Source: Circinella minor (taxonomy: Eukaryota > Mucoromycota > Mucoromycetes > Mucorales > Lichtheimiaceae). From it: a stretch of DNA of 64,000 nucleotides. The notes beneath the pieces are model-generated. The model was not told the origin of the DNA and searched no databases. It worked only from the letters and a program-made list of their open reading frames with translations. Positions 29,551-41,204 of the stretch are shown one piece after another (position 1 is the stretch's first letter; every line of letters begins with the position of its first letter). The position numbers and the translations under genes were made by a program. The DNA lies in assembly GCA_016758965.1 (NCBI GenBank), contig JAEPRB010000040.1:1-64000 (forward strand), in the 5' to 3' direction.

Positions 29551-29941
29551 TTTTTTTTTAATTTTATTATTATCCATGCTATTAGATATTATATTACCTT
29601 ATATCACTAACATAAATGTAACATTTTCTTTTTAATGTTTATTACTACGTATTACTATGCCTAATGTTTATTTGCTGCTCTTTACTTTTTTTTTTTTGCA
29701 AGGTCTTTCAAGAGTAAGATATATAATAAAGAAACAAAGGAAGCTAAAATATGCTACCTACCTAATAAAATTTAAATGATTTCAAGCAATATAATCATTA
29801 TTTGTAAAAGAGGATCGGTCTCAAAGAAATATAAAATAATACTATTACAAGTAACTATCATTGCTCTATCAGAATGTAATATTTTTAACACGAAAATATA
29901 TGCATATACTTAATACTGCGTGGAAGTCAAAATACTCTATA
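29551..29941. other. 3' flank of the dehydrogenase gene
   Basis: AT-rich 3' UTR and intergenic sequence up to the TA target site of the MITE. No gene is seen. Confidence 0.5.
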
Positions 29942-30709
29942 AGGTGCATACATTTTAGAATCGAGTTTTTTTTTGTCGATTTTCAATGGCCTATTAATAA
30001 ACACAACTAAATCCAAAATGAAAACGAACCCACAAAAATGAAAGACATAACTACAGAGAACAATGTTTGTGGATTAGTCTGTTTGGTTTTCACAGAATTT
30101 ATTTTTTTTTGAGGCTCAAAGTTGGTGGGGATATCTTATGATCGAACCAAAGTTGTAACACTCGCAAATCTAAGTAAAATAACAGGTATATATTTAACCG
30201 TTTATAGATATATGGATATTGTCATTTGATACATAAAAATAGCGTCATAAAATGGGAAGAGTAAAGAAAAAGATGTGGAGCACAAAGCAAAAAAAAAAAA
30301 AAGATATGCTAGGCAAATTTGTTTCTAAAAGTTAAAATGTTGAAGAAAAGAAGTACTAACTAAAATGTGAAGATTATTCATTCAAATTCTTTACAAGAAT
30401 AAGCATTCATGGGCTTTTGGATGCTGCTAGTAATATAAAAAACCTAGAAATTATTATAATATATGTTAATGATATATTGAATTATATTGTTCAGTAATGA
30501 TGCTATATAAATAATTGAAGTCATTAGAAGTTCTAAAATGATATAAATCTCACCATAGAGTTATTGAACAAGTGGAACATATAACCTTTTCATAAGATCC
30601 TATATCCTTTTTCTATTACCCAATAAAAATCAGTATACCAGCGGTGTTTTACAAAAAAATAAATTGAAACATCACTTACAAAAATTTCGATTCTAAAATG
30701 TATGCACCT
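29942..30709. mobile_element. Tc1/mariner-like MITE with 23-bp inverted ends, TA target sites
   Basis: The left end reads 'AGGTGCATACATTTTAGAAT' and the same sequence occurs inverted at the right end, ending at 30709; the match continues to about 23 bp. The element is flanked by TA on both sides (29940-29941 and 30710-30711), the target-site duplication of the Tc1/mariner superfamily. It is 768 bp long and has no transposase frame, so it is non-autonomous. It lies about 390 bp downstream of the dehydrogenase gene. Confidence 0.8.
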
Positions 30710-31270
30710 TAACAACCTAAACGAGATTCAGTCAAAATGGTACGTATTTATAATAAAATGAGTAAAAAATAATAGCAAGTTAATAAATAAAGTATTATCA
30801 GTGTATCATCATGGAAACACTACTATTGTCATATCATATATATTAAGGCAAATTTCATAAAAGAAAAGATGATAAAGTCTACTTTATTTATTAGAATACT
30901 GTTCACTATCAGATAATAATCTAACAAACAGTTCTCGATAATTTTATTTAGTATTATTATTTTTACTTTGGTAATATTAAAGGCGTATTATCTTCATTCT
31001 TTCAGACTAATAATACAATAATGAACATAAAACCAATTACGATGCCTTATATCAAAAGAGGCTGAACAATAATAAAAGCATATATGCTAATAATATATAA
31101 CGATAAGGTACGTATAATATAATAAGCGGTGAAAGAATGTCAAGAAAAAAAAGATAAATATCGATTATTTCGGTGAATACATCGGTGAAAAGTGAATAAA
31201 AAGGTTACTAGATGACTTATGGATGGGGAGTTTACATAAGTACGTACATTTTTTTTCTATAAGTACAGTA

Positions 31271-31375
31271 AGGTGCATCCTGACTTAAACCGTTAAAATA
31301 TGGGGTGGAATAAGAATCGACAAAGAATTGTCAGGAATAAAGTTATAAACTTTTTGAGCCGTAATATATGCTAAT
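31271..31375 (+). repeat. Truncated left end of the palindrome-centre MITE family
   Basis: After a TA at 31269-31270, about 105 bp beginning 'AGGTGCATCCTGACTTAAAC' are nearly identical to the left end of the MITE at 43980. Similarity stops near 31375 and no matching right end is found nearby, so this is a truncated copy. Confidence 0.8.
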
Positions 31376-31689
31376 GGGATATTTGTTCAGTTTTATCCAG
31401 ATTCATATATCATTCAGAGTCATACATTGTCACTCAGATTAGTTAATTTTTGTAATAGAGATTCATGGATTTATTTCCATGAAAATGAATGATTGTCTTT
31501 TTTCATACATATTCATAGAGAAGCGTGGCATCTCATAACCTATAGATTCATATTCATAGAGAATCAGGTAATTGCATGCAATTTTTAGCCTTGGTAAGAG
31601 CTATCGTATTTAAAGTATCATTTAGATTGTATGCTCTTCACAGTTATTGATATGGACTGCAATATACAACACGAGACGCGTTGTGGTCA

Positions 31690-31960
31690 CTTATTCAATA
31701 TAAATATTTAGTGTAAATAAATAACTAAATTATGGTTTTGATCCAACACCTTGTAGAATGTGATGGTCAAGAAATTTAAGCGTGAAGAAGATACTTCGAG
31801 AGAAATTGTTATGCACATAAAGGAAACAGGAATTTAGAGCTTGTTATAATAATTAATAGTTATGGTAGAGTACGTACCTTATCGACTCTGCGAATTTATA
31901 AATAATTAGTACCCGTACTTGATAATAATAAAAATAGTTGGTGCTTTCTCTCAATAGCCT
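31690..31960 (+). repeat. Dispersed ~260-bp repeat, copy 1
   Basis: This stretch, containing 'aaataaataactaaattat' and 'ggaaacaggaatttagagct', is repeated in the same orientation at about 41205-41440 with scattered mismatches and small indels. No terminal repeats or coding potential are evident, so the element type is unknown. Confidence 0.75.
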
Positions 31961-32748
31961 GAGTAATGAGGTCCCTAGTTCTTGATTTATTTGAATGACA
32001 CGTGATAAAATATCAGTATTTTTCAATGGTTGGTTCAAGAAAGAGGCAATATAAAATATGCCTTGTGGATAGATAAATATATATATATAAATACTGATCT
32101 GTATAATAAAGACACACTGTACCCCTAATAATATTTATATGAAAATATCATTGGGTAGCTTTTATTATTTATTTCTGAATAGATACGTTTATCTTTCATT
32201 ATTGTATTATATATCCTCTTTCTACATGAAAATTGTTGATAGACTCCTTAAAACAGGTTTTTGATTCATAACTTGTACATCTTTCTCGGCTATATCAATA
32301 CGGGCAATAGTGCTTTTTATGCCGATTTTTTACTTTTTCTTGATAGCGTATGACTATCATATGAAAGCCATGAGAGAGGGAGGCTGGCAGGTTTTCGATG
32401 GGTGGTTTAGCAGCATATAATATCGATGATTCTGCTTTACTCACAGTTTCAACGGCAATGTTCTGTTTATAAAGTAACATAATATATATAAGTAAAAGGG
32501 ATCAAATTTTAAATAACATTATATCTACCTTCAATTGCAATAGCTTCATGATGATGTTTAGAAGCACTATGAACAGTTCTATATTTTCATACAAACTGAT
32601 TTCACTCAACTTGGTCATATGGTACATATTTGGGGAGGGCATGTCCATGTAGTAGGTCTCTATGGCAGTGGATCAAGATACACAAGAAAGCAGCAGTGTG
32701 ATTATGTAAGCAGATATAGCTACTGGACCCAAACGCAAGAGAAACTGG

Positions 32749-33312
32749 ATGGTGGAGAACAAATGGGTGACCGTGAAGAAACTGCCCGATGGTAGAAAGG
32801 AATTCAGGTGCCAATGGGAAAGTGTTACTGGTAGAATTTGTAACCACCCCACCACGACCGATAAGAAAGGATCTACGTCAAACATGCTAAACCACATGAA
32901 GAGCAAGCATTCTATCACTGTGTCGTCTCCTGCAAAAGGTGAAAGTCCCATTTCTCGTGGTATTGGCTCGTTGGACCTTTTTTTTGACACCACAGGCACC
33001 CACCGTAGTGTTTTCAAAAAAAAAAAATTCTACCAAACTATCATGGACGATCTCATTGCTTCTCGTGCCCCGTATACGGTAATCGAACGACCAACCTTGC
33101 AACGATTGTTGTACATTGCACATTCGGCTCCCTCATTACAAGATCTGAAACTACCATCGGACACCACTATTAAGCGCCGTATGTCTGATTACTACAATGA
33201 GCTTAAGGTCCAAGTAAAAGAAAAACTCCAACTCGTGCCTTGTTTGGCATACACTGCAGATGGTTGGACTACGTCTAACATGAAACACTCGTTTCTTGGA
33301 GTTACAGCACCA
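32749..33312 (+). pseudogene. hAT transposase, N-terminal fragment with BED zinc finger
   Basis: A truncated transposase of the hAT superfamily, which cuts and pastes DNA transposons. The frame opens with a BED-type zinc finger (Cys in 'FRCQWESVTGRICNH', His pair in 'NMLNHMKSKHSI') and continues to 'ADGWTTSNMKHSFLGVTA', the conserved block at the start of the hAT RNase H-like domain. About 188 residues are transposase-like. After 'GVTAPF' the family pattern ends abruptly near 33312, where the sequence becomes the antisense of the neighbouring minus-strand gene. The catalytic domain and C-terminal dimerisation domain are missing, and no hAT inverted ends were recognised. Confidence 0.82.
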
Positions 33313-35179
33313 TTCCGCAGACAACAGGATTTCCAAGACGGTTATTTACTAGATCATTGTATGTTGATCTCATTTGGCGGCCTAATTTAACCAAATCTGA
33401 TTCTACTGCTGAGTTACACTTCGTTGGCTTCAATTCGGATACAAGTAATACGCATTTAACATTGATAATTCGCGAGAAAAGCGTGAAATCTGGTTTGTAC
33501 GTTTTCAATCCTGAACTTTTTAGCTCTGCGTTGGCCCTACAGAAAACATGAGATAAATTTGAGCTATTCACTTCCAAAATAATAATAATAATAATAATAA
33601 AGTACCATTGGATTTCAAATCTTTCGTCAGACTTAAATATTGATTGTAATATTGGGGAGAGTATTTGTTGCACGTATGTATCTTCAACAGTTGATAAAGG
33701 CGATTTTGATATGAACATAGGGAGTCTAAACATATATGATATAGCAAGTATTAATATTAATAAACATTGATGTCCTAGTTTTTACTTACATTTGGACAAA
33801 TGTGTGTGCTGTATGAATATCAACTATATTTTTCCTTGCGATAGCGCCAGACAAAAAACCTGAAGCCTTTGTGACGGCACTGATCCAGTCTGTGGGAGGT
33901 TTCCTTAAAAGAAAAGTTTATTAGTTTATTAGTTCATATTCAAAGCTCTTTTATTAATTTCTTACATTGCTGATTTCTATACACCATTCAGGCGCCTTAT
34001 CAGGCATTTCGGGTATATCTTTATCGTACTTCAATTCAGCCATGATTAATTTATGCATCATTTGAGAATAAGTATACATCATTCATGGCCCTAAGGATAT
34101 CAAAATAAGTAGGTAATTATCAGTATTCAGCCAAAGTGCTTTTTTCATTCTTTTTACATACAGTAAAACCCCGCTTTTTGCACCCTCGAATTTTGCACAC
34201 CTTTTAGTCACAATCCCACTTTGATTTTACTATGTTTTCAACCCCACTTTTTGCACACCCCCGGCTTTTGCACTGCTTTCGAGCCAAATCCCACCTGTGC
34301 AAAAAACGGGGTTCAACTGTACAGTATCTTGATATCTGAGAGGGTACTAGGATTGCCTTGGGATCGCAAGATGTTATTCTTGAATGCATAACATTCTTGG
34401 GAAATATTATATATATCATCAACGATCCAATCACTGTTCTCCTGCTCTTCATTATCCTCCTCTTCTTCTTCGCCAGCCTCTTCATTATTGTAAGATAAAA
34501 TGTACTCATTGGTTCGAAGCGGGTGGTGGTCTATGCTTAAATCCGAAGGGAACTTTTCTTGGCTACTACTGTATCTGAGGTACTTTCATCTGAGCTATAA
34601 TCACCTATTTCAAGAAATAAGTTGTTCAAGTTTTTTTAAAAATACCAAAAAGAGAAATAAAAAAGAAAACGATAGATATTTTACCTTCGAGTACGTCCTG
34701 CACCTGGTCCCCAACTACGTCCAATGAAGTGTCAATGATGTTGATGGCCTTCATTTTACCTTTTTTTGCCAATCTACTGACACCGCGATTCACTTCGCCC
34801 TCTTCAGCTGTATGCTTCTTCGTTGATGCAGCTTTGATAAATTCGCTTTTAAAAGATTCATTAGCAGCATATGCATAACACTTCTTTGCATAAGTTTTCA
34901 CGTCAGTAGGGATATTAACAGCGTGTGAGAGTTGGTAAAAGCTATTTAAAACTTTATTATACAGGTCTTCAGTGTCATATTTCAGTAAATTCTTGTCATT
35001 AATTGAGTCAACCAATTCGGTTGGGGCTGTCCACGATTTTGCAGAGCAACGATCAAGCCTTTGGTTATACTTGGGAATTTAACGGGGAGGACGTACGTAG
35101 CATTCTTGCTTGGTGCACGGGGTTTTCTTACAGTCTTTTGAGTATTTACTTATTTTTCAGCGCTTCTTGTGCGAGCCAT
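33302..35179 (-). pseudogene. Fragmented multicopy-type hypothetical gene, PD-(D/E)XK-like motif
   Basis: Minus-strand exons can be traced from a possible start 'MARTRSAEK' (ATG at 35179) through 'APTELVDSINDKNLLKYD' and an acidic stretch ('EAGEEEEEDNEEQENSDW') to a final part with 'YKPDFTLFSRI' and 'VSELKPTK', a spacing that resembles a PD-(D/E)XK nuclease core, then 'LVKLGRQMRSTYNDLV'. I recall this last pattern (E-x-KP followed by DLVKLG-x-xM) from multicopy hypothetical proteins of Mucorales. Frame changes between blocks are partly explained by introns, not all resolved. The C-terminus is lost at the junction with the hAT fragment near 33310, and a 159-bp MITE lies inside it. Probably dead. 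Confidence 0.45.
34161..34319. mobile_element. Pogo-type MITE, 159 bp
   Basis: Ends are inverted repeats starting 'CAGT' and finishing 'ACTG' (left 'CAGTAAAACCCCGCTTTTTG', right the inverse with a few changes), flanked by TA at 34159-34160 and 34320-34321. CAGT ends plus TA duplication are marks of the pogo/Tigger group. The inside carries further 'TTTTTGCAC' or 'TTTTGCAC' motifs. It has no coding capacity and sits inside the fragmented minus-strand gene. Confidence 0.85.
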
Positions 35180-36204
35180 ACTATTTTAGATCTTCCTCTG
35201 TTAAAATATAGTAAACAACAGCAGATAGAATGGTACTATTTTTTTTTGGCAATCAAAACCCCCCTTTTTTTTTGTGCATGAGTCTTTTCATAGATTGTCA
35301 CGTGTTTCTTTTTTCAGGCGACTCTCATCCTGATCTTTATCTTTATCAGATCAACCTTTTTTTAACCTTTCTCTTTTTATTTTTAATATATTTCTTAAAT
35401 AAAAAAAATTACATACCCAATCTCTTAAAGCTATTGAAGTTTATTTAGCATTGAATAAATTACGTATCATTTTTATATTACAAACTCTCTAAAGTTAATT
35501 GATAATAAGTACAGATATATTTATAACCAATAAAAGAAACATACTCTTTTATTATAATCTTATATTATAATAAGATAGTATTTTTAACTGGTTTAACACT
35601 TGAATAAGTTAGTCTCATTTTTATTTTACTTGTTAACTGGTCTAGTCTTATTGACCAATCGCAACCAACGGTACTCAACAAGCTTTGGAGTTGTTGCACG
35701 GATACTCTTAACTATTCCCCAATTTGTTCCTCTACTACATCCCTCCTCCATCTTTTAGACCCCCTTTTCTACTTCCTCCTTTTTTTTTCTTCTTAACCGC
35801 CTAACCTTTTTAATCAATATGTATCTTTTATTGGTCACATCCATTTGCCCAAAGGGACGGGGATATTAACTATAATATAAGTTTTACTAAGTAAACTTAC
35901 TGCTACTTTCACCCGCCATCTGGTAGTTGTTGTTAAGAGAGACAGAGAATGATAACCGACTGCGCTTAAATTGTTTGGGCTTTTATTAATATAATTGTAC
36001 CATTTCTTCTCGATTTCTTCATGCAAAGCAATAAAATACTTTATATACTATTAATACAAGTAGGAGTGTTTTACTCTTTTCAAGTTTCCCTTCATTATAT
36101 CTAATGGCTATTTGATAAAATAACATAGAGTGCTAAGTACGTATATAAATATGTAAACAGGTTATTTAACTAGAAGACTATCAAATTGAACGTAAAAAAC
36201 TATA
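35180..36204. other. Intergenic, no gene seen
   Basis: AT-rich DNA with a T/C-rich stretch at 35690-35800. No reading frame with recognisable content and no clear repeats. Confidence 0.5.
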
Positions 36205-37489
36205 CTACGTATTAAAACATTTATATATGTACTGGTATTTATTTTTTAATGCGGTAATGATTCCAGTATCGAGGGGTTGATAATGAGAAGTTGTATTTGG
36301 TGGGAGTGTATAGAGCTCAACATTTTCCAGCTCTAATATGTCCAAGATCTTATGCGAAGGACCATTGTCCATCAGTAAAAGAACATTTTTGTCTTTGTGT
36401 GCAGCATATACAGCATTGTCGGTTTTTCTTAAGATTTTTCTGAAAATGTCTTTTGTCATCCATCCCTTTGTGTTGTCACCGTACTTATATGCATTGGAAA
36501 CTATAGAAAAGTTGTTATAAATTATAAGTAAACTTTGAAAATTTACAATTACATATGAACTCAACAAATCTACTGACTTTTCCTGGTAAGTCCTTGTCCA
36601 GTTTCATAACGACCAATAAAATATGGAGAGATATGGTGGGGTCCATCAGCATTACAAATTCAAACAACAGTGATCCGAGTCTTATAAACTTTAAGACCAC
36701 TACGTAATTGGGTCTTTGGATATAGTTCGCCGCGGTGTTTGCTTATAAAAAAGTCCTGTATCATCGATGTTATACACACGTTCAAACGGAAACTCAGAAA
36801 CTCTTGCCTTTACGTAATGAATTGTATGCTTCTTGAATACTATCCACATTAATGTCCACTTCTCCTGACTCACCATGGATACGACGAGATTTAAAACTGT
36901 AGCGGTTTATAAAATTGGTCAGCCATCCAACAGAAAGTTGAAAATCATCTCGTACTTCAAATTGACGATGACGACATTGAATTTTAGCTTCGTAAATAAC
37001 GTTTGTCATCGAGATAGGTTAACTTGCATTAACCATATCAATGGAAGTGCAGGTTTTAGAACTTTTTTGGCATTAAGACTGTGTCCGTCATTGCCATGTA
37101 TTCTTCTTTTTTTTTGAGGATATCGCTAATAGTTTGTTGATCTGGTACTTTTTCCAATTTAAACTCATCTTTGGCCCATCTAGCAAGTTCAGATTGGGTC
37201 ATTTTTTCCCTTTTTTTTCAAGTAAATGGCAAGTTTTTGACGGTTTGCCCATAACAGTATATTCAGGAACATAATAAAATATAATTAAAATATAATAAAA
37301 TATAAGAATAAACAAACGCTTTTATTACACAAGCTATGTATTATCTTTTTATCTCGTGTAAGTTGGTCTGATTACAAGTAATACCGCTATTAGCTGCGTT
37401 TCAACATGTAAAGCGGCATTTTGCTAAACCGGTGAAGCTCCTCACATATTCAGAATACCGGTTTAACGGAAAACTACTGTACAATATTC
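36205..37489 (-). mobile_element. Decayed pogo/Tigger transposon with DDE fragments
   Basis: Minus-strand fragments of a pogo-type transposase. The N-terminal part has a CENPB/Tc5-type helix-turn-helix ('GWLTNFINRYSFKSRRIHGE'), then 'YNIDDTGLFYK', the first catalytic-Asp region. Further along is 'VLLLMDNGPSHKI' with 'ELYTLPPNTTSHYQPLD', the second catalytic-Asp region of pogo DDE enzymes. Frames are interrupted several times. The right (5') end is present: terminal 'ACTACTG' at 37489 followed by TA, with internal 'AAACCGGT' sites. No matching left end was found, so the element is also truncated. Confidence 0.85.
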
Positions 37490-37522
37490 CATCATACCTT
37501 AAACACACGTTAATGGTACTGT

Positions 37523-37625
37523 ATTTCCACTCTCAATTAAACAGATTTTTGAAAACGTGGCCAATTTTTTTTTTTGGAAAATCTGATCAACGTTTTCAAA
37601 AATCTGTCCAATTAAGAGTGGAAAT
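37523..37625. repeat. ~100-bp near-perfect hairpin (inverted repeat)
   Basis: Two arms of about 36 bp (37523-37558 and 37590-37625) are inverted copies with about four mismatches, separated by about 31 bp. Outer ends read 'ATTTCCACTC'. It looks like a tiny hairpin MITE. It could also form a hairpin RNA if transcribed. It sits just beyond the right end of the pogo remnant. Confidence 0.85.
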
Positions 37626-37899
37626 ATACGTAGTGCTTTGGTAATTCCTTAAATAGGCATTGGTTTATTATTATAAGAGTAAGTCTGACCAAGGTCATTT
37701 CATCCATCTCAATTATACCGAAAAAGACTTTTTTTTAAGAGTTCACAGCAATGATGTAAATCTTATTGACGGCCACCGAGAATTATAAAATAACATCGGT
37801 TGGAAAAATTAACGACAAAGAACAAGACAGGCAAGCGGATTCTACGGCTCAGGATGGAAAATAAAATTAAATTAAAATAAAGATGAAGAGAGGGGGTGG

Positions 37900-40515
37900 G
37901 AAAATAATAATATTAAAGGGAAAAGGGTGTAATCTATATTAGATAACGGTACTACTATGTAATAATATATATATATATATATATATATTAGAGGTATAAA
38001 GAAAATCAAAGATACTATGGGGGTAGATGAGTAAAAAGTTGTTCTTTCTCATGGAAGCAGATGAAGATTTTGTGTGTAGAATCGCTGATAGTGGCTGGAC
38101 AAAATGGCACAGAAGAAAAGACAAACAATTAATACGCCTTCAGATTCCTACCAAAATACCAGAAATGATTTGAACGGTGGAGAGAGGTGAACGAGATAAA
38201 TCCCATGCGGGCATGGTGAGAGAGAAAATAGCTTTGCAAACTGTAACTTGAGAAACGGGAGCGAGTATACAGTATTGAAGAACTTGTTGCTACATAGTCC
38301 ACTAGAATAAAAGGTGAGTGACCGAATCAATTTTTAAATTACCGACTGCACAAAGAGGGCTCTCAAAATGATTAGGTATGACAGGATAACTTTCTATGCA
38401 GCGAGCGCCACCATATTTGTTGTATTATAAGAACATGATCTCTTTAAATAAGAAATCATTTCAAAAATACATATGTGAACAGAACTCAATTCTAAAAAGG
38501 AACCTGAGTAAAATCGCATAACAATGCCCTACGCCTTGTCAACTTAAATTAAAGAATAAAGCAGAGTATCATGGCTAAGCCCAATATACTTCAGCAGTAG
38601 CTATAATAACCTTCTCAATATTAATGACTGATCTCAAGTACCCGACTTTAATATCAATCCCCTACATCATTAAATTAACCAAGCCCCATAATTCATAGCA
38701 TAAAAAACATATAAATACGGGTTGTAAATATTATTTCAAATAAAAATAACTTTATTTTAGTTTTTAAATTATTATTAAAGATATACAGTATAACAAAATC
38801 TCAAAGGATTTTATTTCTTGTCTGTTTTTATTTCCTACTCTTATTAAAATAACCAAATATCACAATATTGATCTACTAGAAGGCAAAACACAAGCTTTCC
38901 AAAAAAAAAAAAAAAAAAAAAAAAAACTTCCACTTGGATGGAGAAGAGAAGGATATTTAATGTCGTTGGTGACGGTGATGATAGCTGAACGCTGATGAGC
39001 AAGACAATAACTTCAAGTACTGATTAAATGTCGAGGAGTGGCGTTAATGTTGACACGTGAATAGAATGGTTGAAGAATAGATTGCCAAAGATAAAAGTCA
39101 ACAGATTCCAACACTGGTGCACCAGATAAAAGAGCTCAAGCGAAAAAGGCAGCAACTAATGCATCACCTGAACTTAGAGAGCGAAAAAGGTGTAAAATAC
39201 TATTACGACTGTTGGTAAGTTCCAAACGAGTACGTGATCATAATCTGTTGATGCTGGGGTCAAAAAGGTAAGCATCTGACACGAGTAGTTTGGAGAGTTA
39301 TTCTTTTAGGGTAAAGACACGACTGTTCTGAAGCCTGAATAACGAAAGATAATGGTAGAGAGAGATATGTTACCATAGATGGATCAGAATTTAATGACTG
39401 TAAAGTGAGTTCGTCAATGGATGCAAACAAAATGGATAACGTATGCATGGAACGTAGAGCGGTAGGAGTAAAGAAGAAAAAAGTAAAGATAAAAGTGGAT
39501 TAAAACAATGGAAGTTAACAATACGAAAGCGAGATAAGATACAAGAAGAGAATACGAGGAAAAAGAATGAGTAAAAAAGGAAGAAAGCCATCGAATCTGC
39601 ATTGCTTGTTGTTATAACTTTGTATCCAAAATTACGAGACTACCTATAAATTTAGGTAAAGTGAGTATATTATAACGAACAAGGGTAAACATTTTGTAAG
39701 TAATAAATCTAGTAACCAAATTACCAATCTGTTTGCGAAAGGACAGTGGAACATGGGTAACATGTATGACGTGCCAAAGCTTGGACAAAATTAAGGTATT
39801 AACAACGGTACTATGTCTTTGGACTGATAATCCACGTTGTAAATAAATATCACATAGAGTGATGGTATAGTGTACGTTCTTGACAGTTAGTGTATATGGA
39901 AGTGGAAAAGTTACTGCCTGTCCTGATGTTCGTTGTTGTTGTTTTATTTGCTGTTCTCTCTTTTTGGTAACAAATGTTGTACGCTAGGTGGCATGTTGAG
40001 AGTTTCTGCAGTGCGGATTTTTGCTTTTCTTTCCTGACGTTTTTGCTGTTAGAGTCCAAAGATCGTTGAACTATGGATCTGTGCTTGTGTCCTGTTAAGA
40101 AGTAGCCTGGAGTCTTGACCTCCTTTGATGATTCCGAGCACGTGAGTAAGTTGCTCGTAAATTTTAATGACTGCTTTTGTTTTCTGTAAGTTTATAAATT
40201 TCGTTGACTTCATTGGCTCCAACTTCTCTTTTTTAGAGTTCGCTATAGAGATATTTATTGATTCTTTCCGGAATAAGCCATTCTTCATTATTGTATCGTT
40301 GCAGGTCACGTTTGAATCTTTTAATATTATCTTGAAGTTGTAACTCTGTGCTGTTCTCCAAATCGGTAAGGATTTTCACCATATCGGTACTCCATCATGC
40401 GATCTTTGTTCTTGTTCGGTTTGCATTCTTCGAGAGAGCTCTTGATAGAGTTCTTCCATGCTGAATTCCGATAAAAGTGTGCTGAAAATCTCCATACTTT
40501 GATCCACGAATGCAC
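37900..40515 (-). mobile_element. Decayed LINE (non-LTR retrotransposon)
   Basis: A minus-strand reading from 40515 shows 'VDQSMEIFSTLLSEFSMEEL' and, after a frame change, 'ENSTELQLQDNIKRFKRDLQ'. Further down comes 'RHSTVVNTLILSKLWHVIHV' with 'LSFRKQIGNLVTRFITYKMF', 'LTLPKFIGSLVILD' and 'QQAMQIRWL'. The last blocks match the region just after the reverse-transcriptase core of fungal LINEs ('LNTLLLSKLWHVLRV', 'LPxxxGGLGxLD', 'QQxALQLRWL'). Several stops and frameshifts are present. The catalytic FADD block of the reverse transcriptase and the endonuclease were not found. The 3' limit near 37900 is approximate. Confidence 0.62.
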
Positions 40516-40720
40516 GGCTTTTGAAGGTATTAAGAAAAAAGGGGATTATTTATTTTATTCAAAAAGGAAAATAAAGCGCGGCTCTTGAACATGGCAAAAA
40601 AAAAAAAAAGCCTATCTGGCTATCTGGTTAATTTAAGTCCGTCCAGAAAAAAGATTGGCTGGTGTTTTTCTTTTTTTTCTTTCGTATTTCATCTATAGAA
40701 TCAAAGCATAGATGCTCAAT

Positions 40721-41152
40721 AGACACCTGGTGGATGCTCATAACAAAGGTGATTACATTGGGATGCCCCCACCGCAACGCGATACTTTTGTTTCAGCCTG
40801 CGCATTGTGTAATCGTTAGTCCTGTTTTTGACCCGAAGCCTTGTGGAAGAAACGTCATCTAAGCAATTGCTCCCAATTTATTTACTTTATTGGCGGTATT
40901 TTGTTACGGACGGCAAGCTGATGCGTTTCGCTATTGAGTAAGACAGACACCTGGTGGATGCTCATAACAAAGGTGATTACATTGGGATGCCCCCACCGCA
41001 ACGCGATACTTTTGTTTCAGCCTGCGCATTGTGTAATCGTTAGTCCTGTTTTTGACCCGAAGCCTTGTGGAAGAAACGTCATCTAAGCAAATGCTCCCAC
41101 TTTATTTACTTTATTGGCGGTATTTGTTACGGACGGCAAGCTGATGCGTTTC
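40721..41152. repeat. 224-bp direct tandem duplication
   Basis: A unit starting 'agacacctggtggatgctca' at 40721 repeats at 40945 almost without change to about 41152; the two copies differ only by small indels near the end. It lies directly upstream of the LINE remnant (which reads leftward), so it could be part of the LINE's 5' region. It is more GC-rich than its surroundings. Confidence 0.9.
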
Positions 41153-41204
41153 GCTGTCTAGCTTTTCGCTGTTGAATGATTTCTTTTCAGTAAGTATTTC
41201 TATT

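Larger units (their letters stand above)
30710..32748. other. Repeat-rich intergenic DNA
   Basis: Contains a truncated MITE end (31271-31375) and one copy of a roughly 260-bp dispersed repeat (about 31690-31960), listed separately. Minus-strand open stretches at about 31853-32038 ('ILSRVIQINQELGTSLLRLL') and 32290-32560 ('SKHHHEAIAIE' and 'VETVSKAESSILYAAKPPIE') look coding-like but were not recognised. They may be the C-terminal exons of a decayed gene. Confidence 0.4.

Noticed and set aside
31106..31879. A perfect 14-bp inverted pair (cgataaggtacgta) resembling another TA-flanked MITE
   Set aside because: The right half lies inside the dispersed repeat that continues on both sides and recurs at 41205-41440 without this end, so it is not an element boundary.
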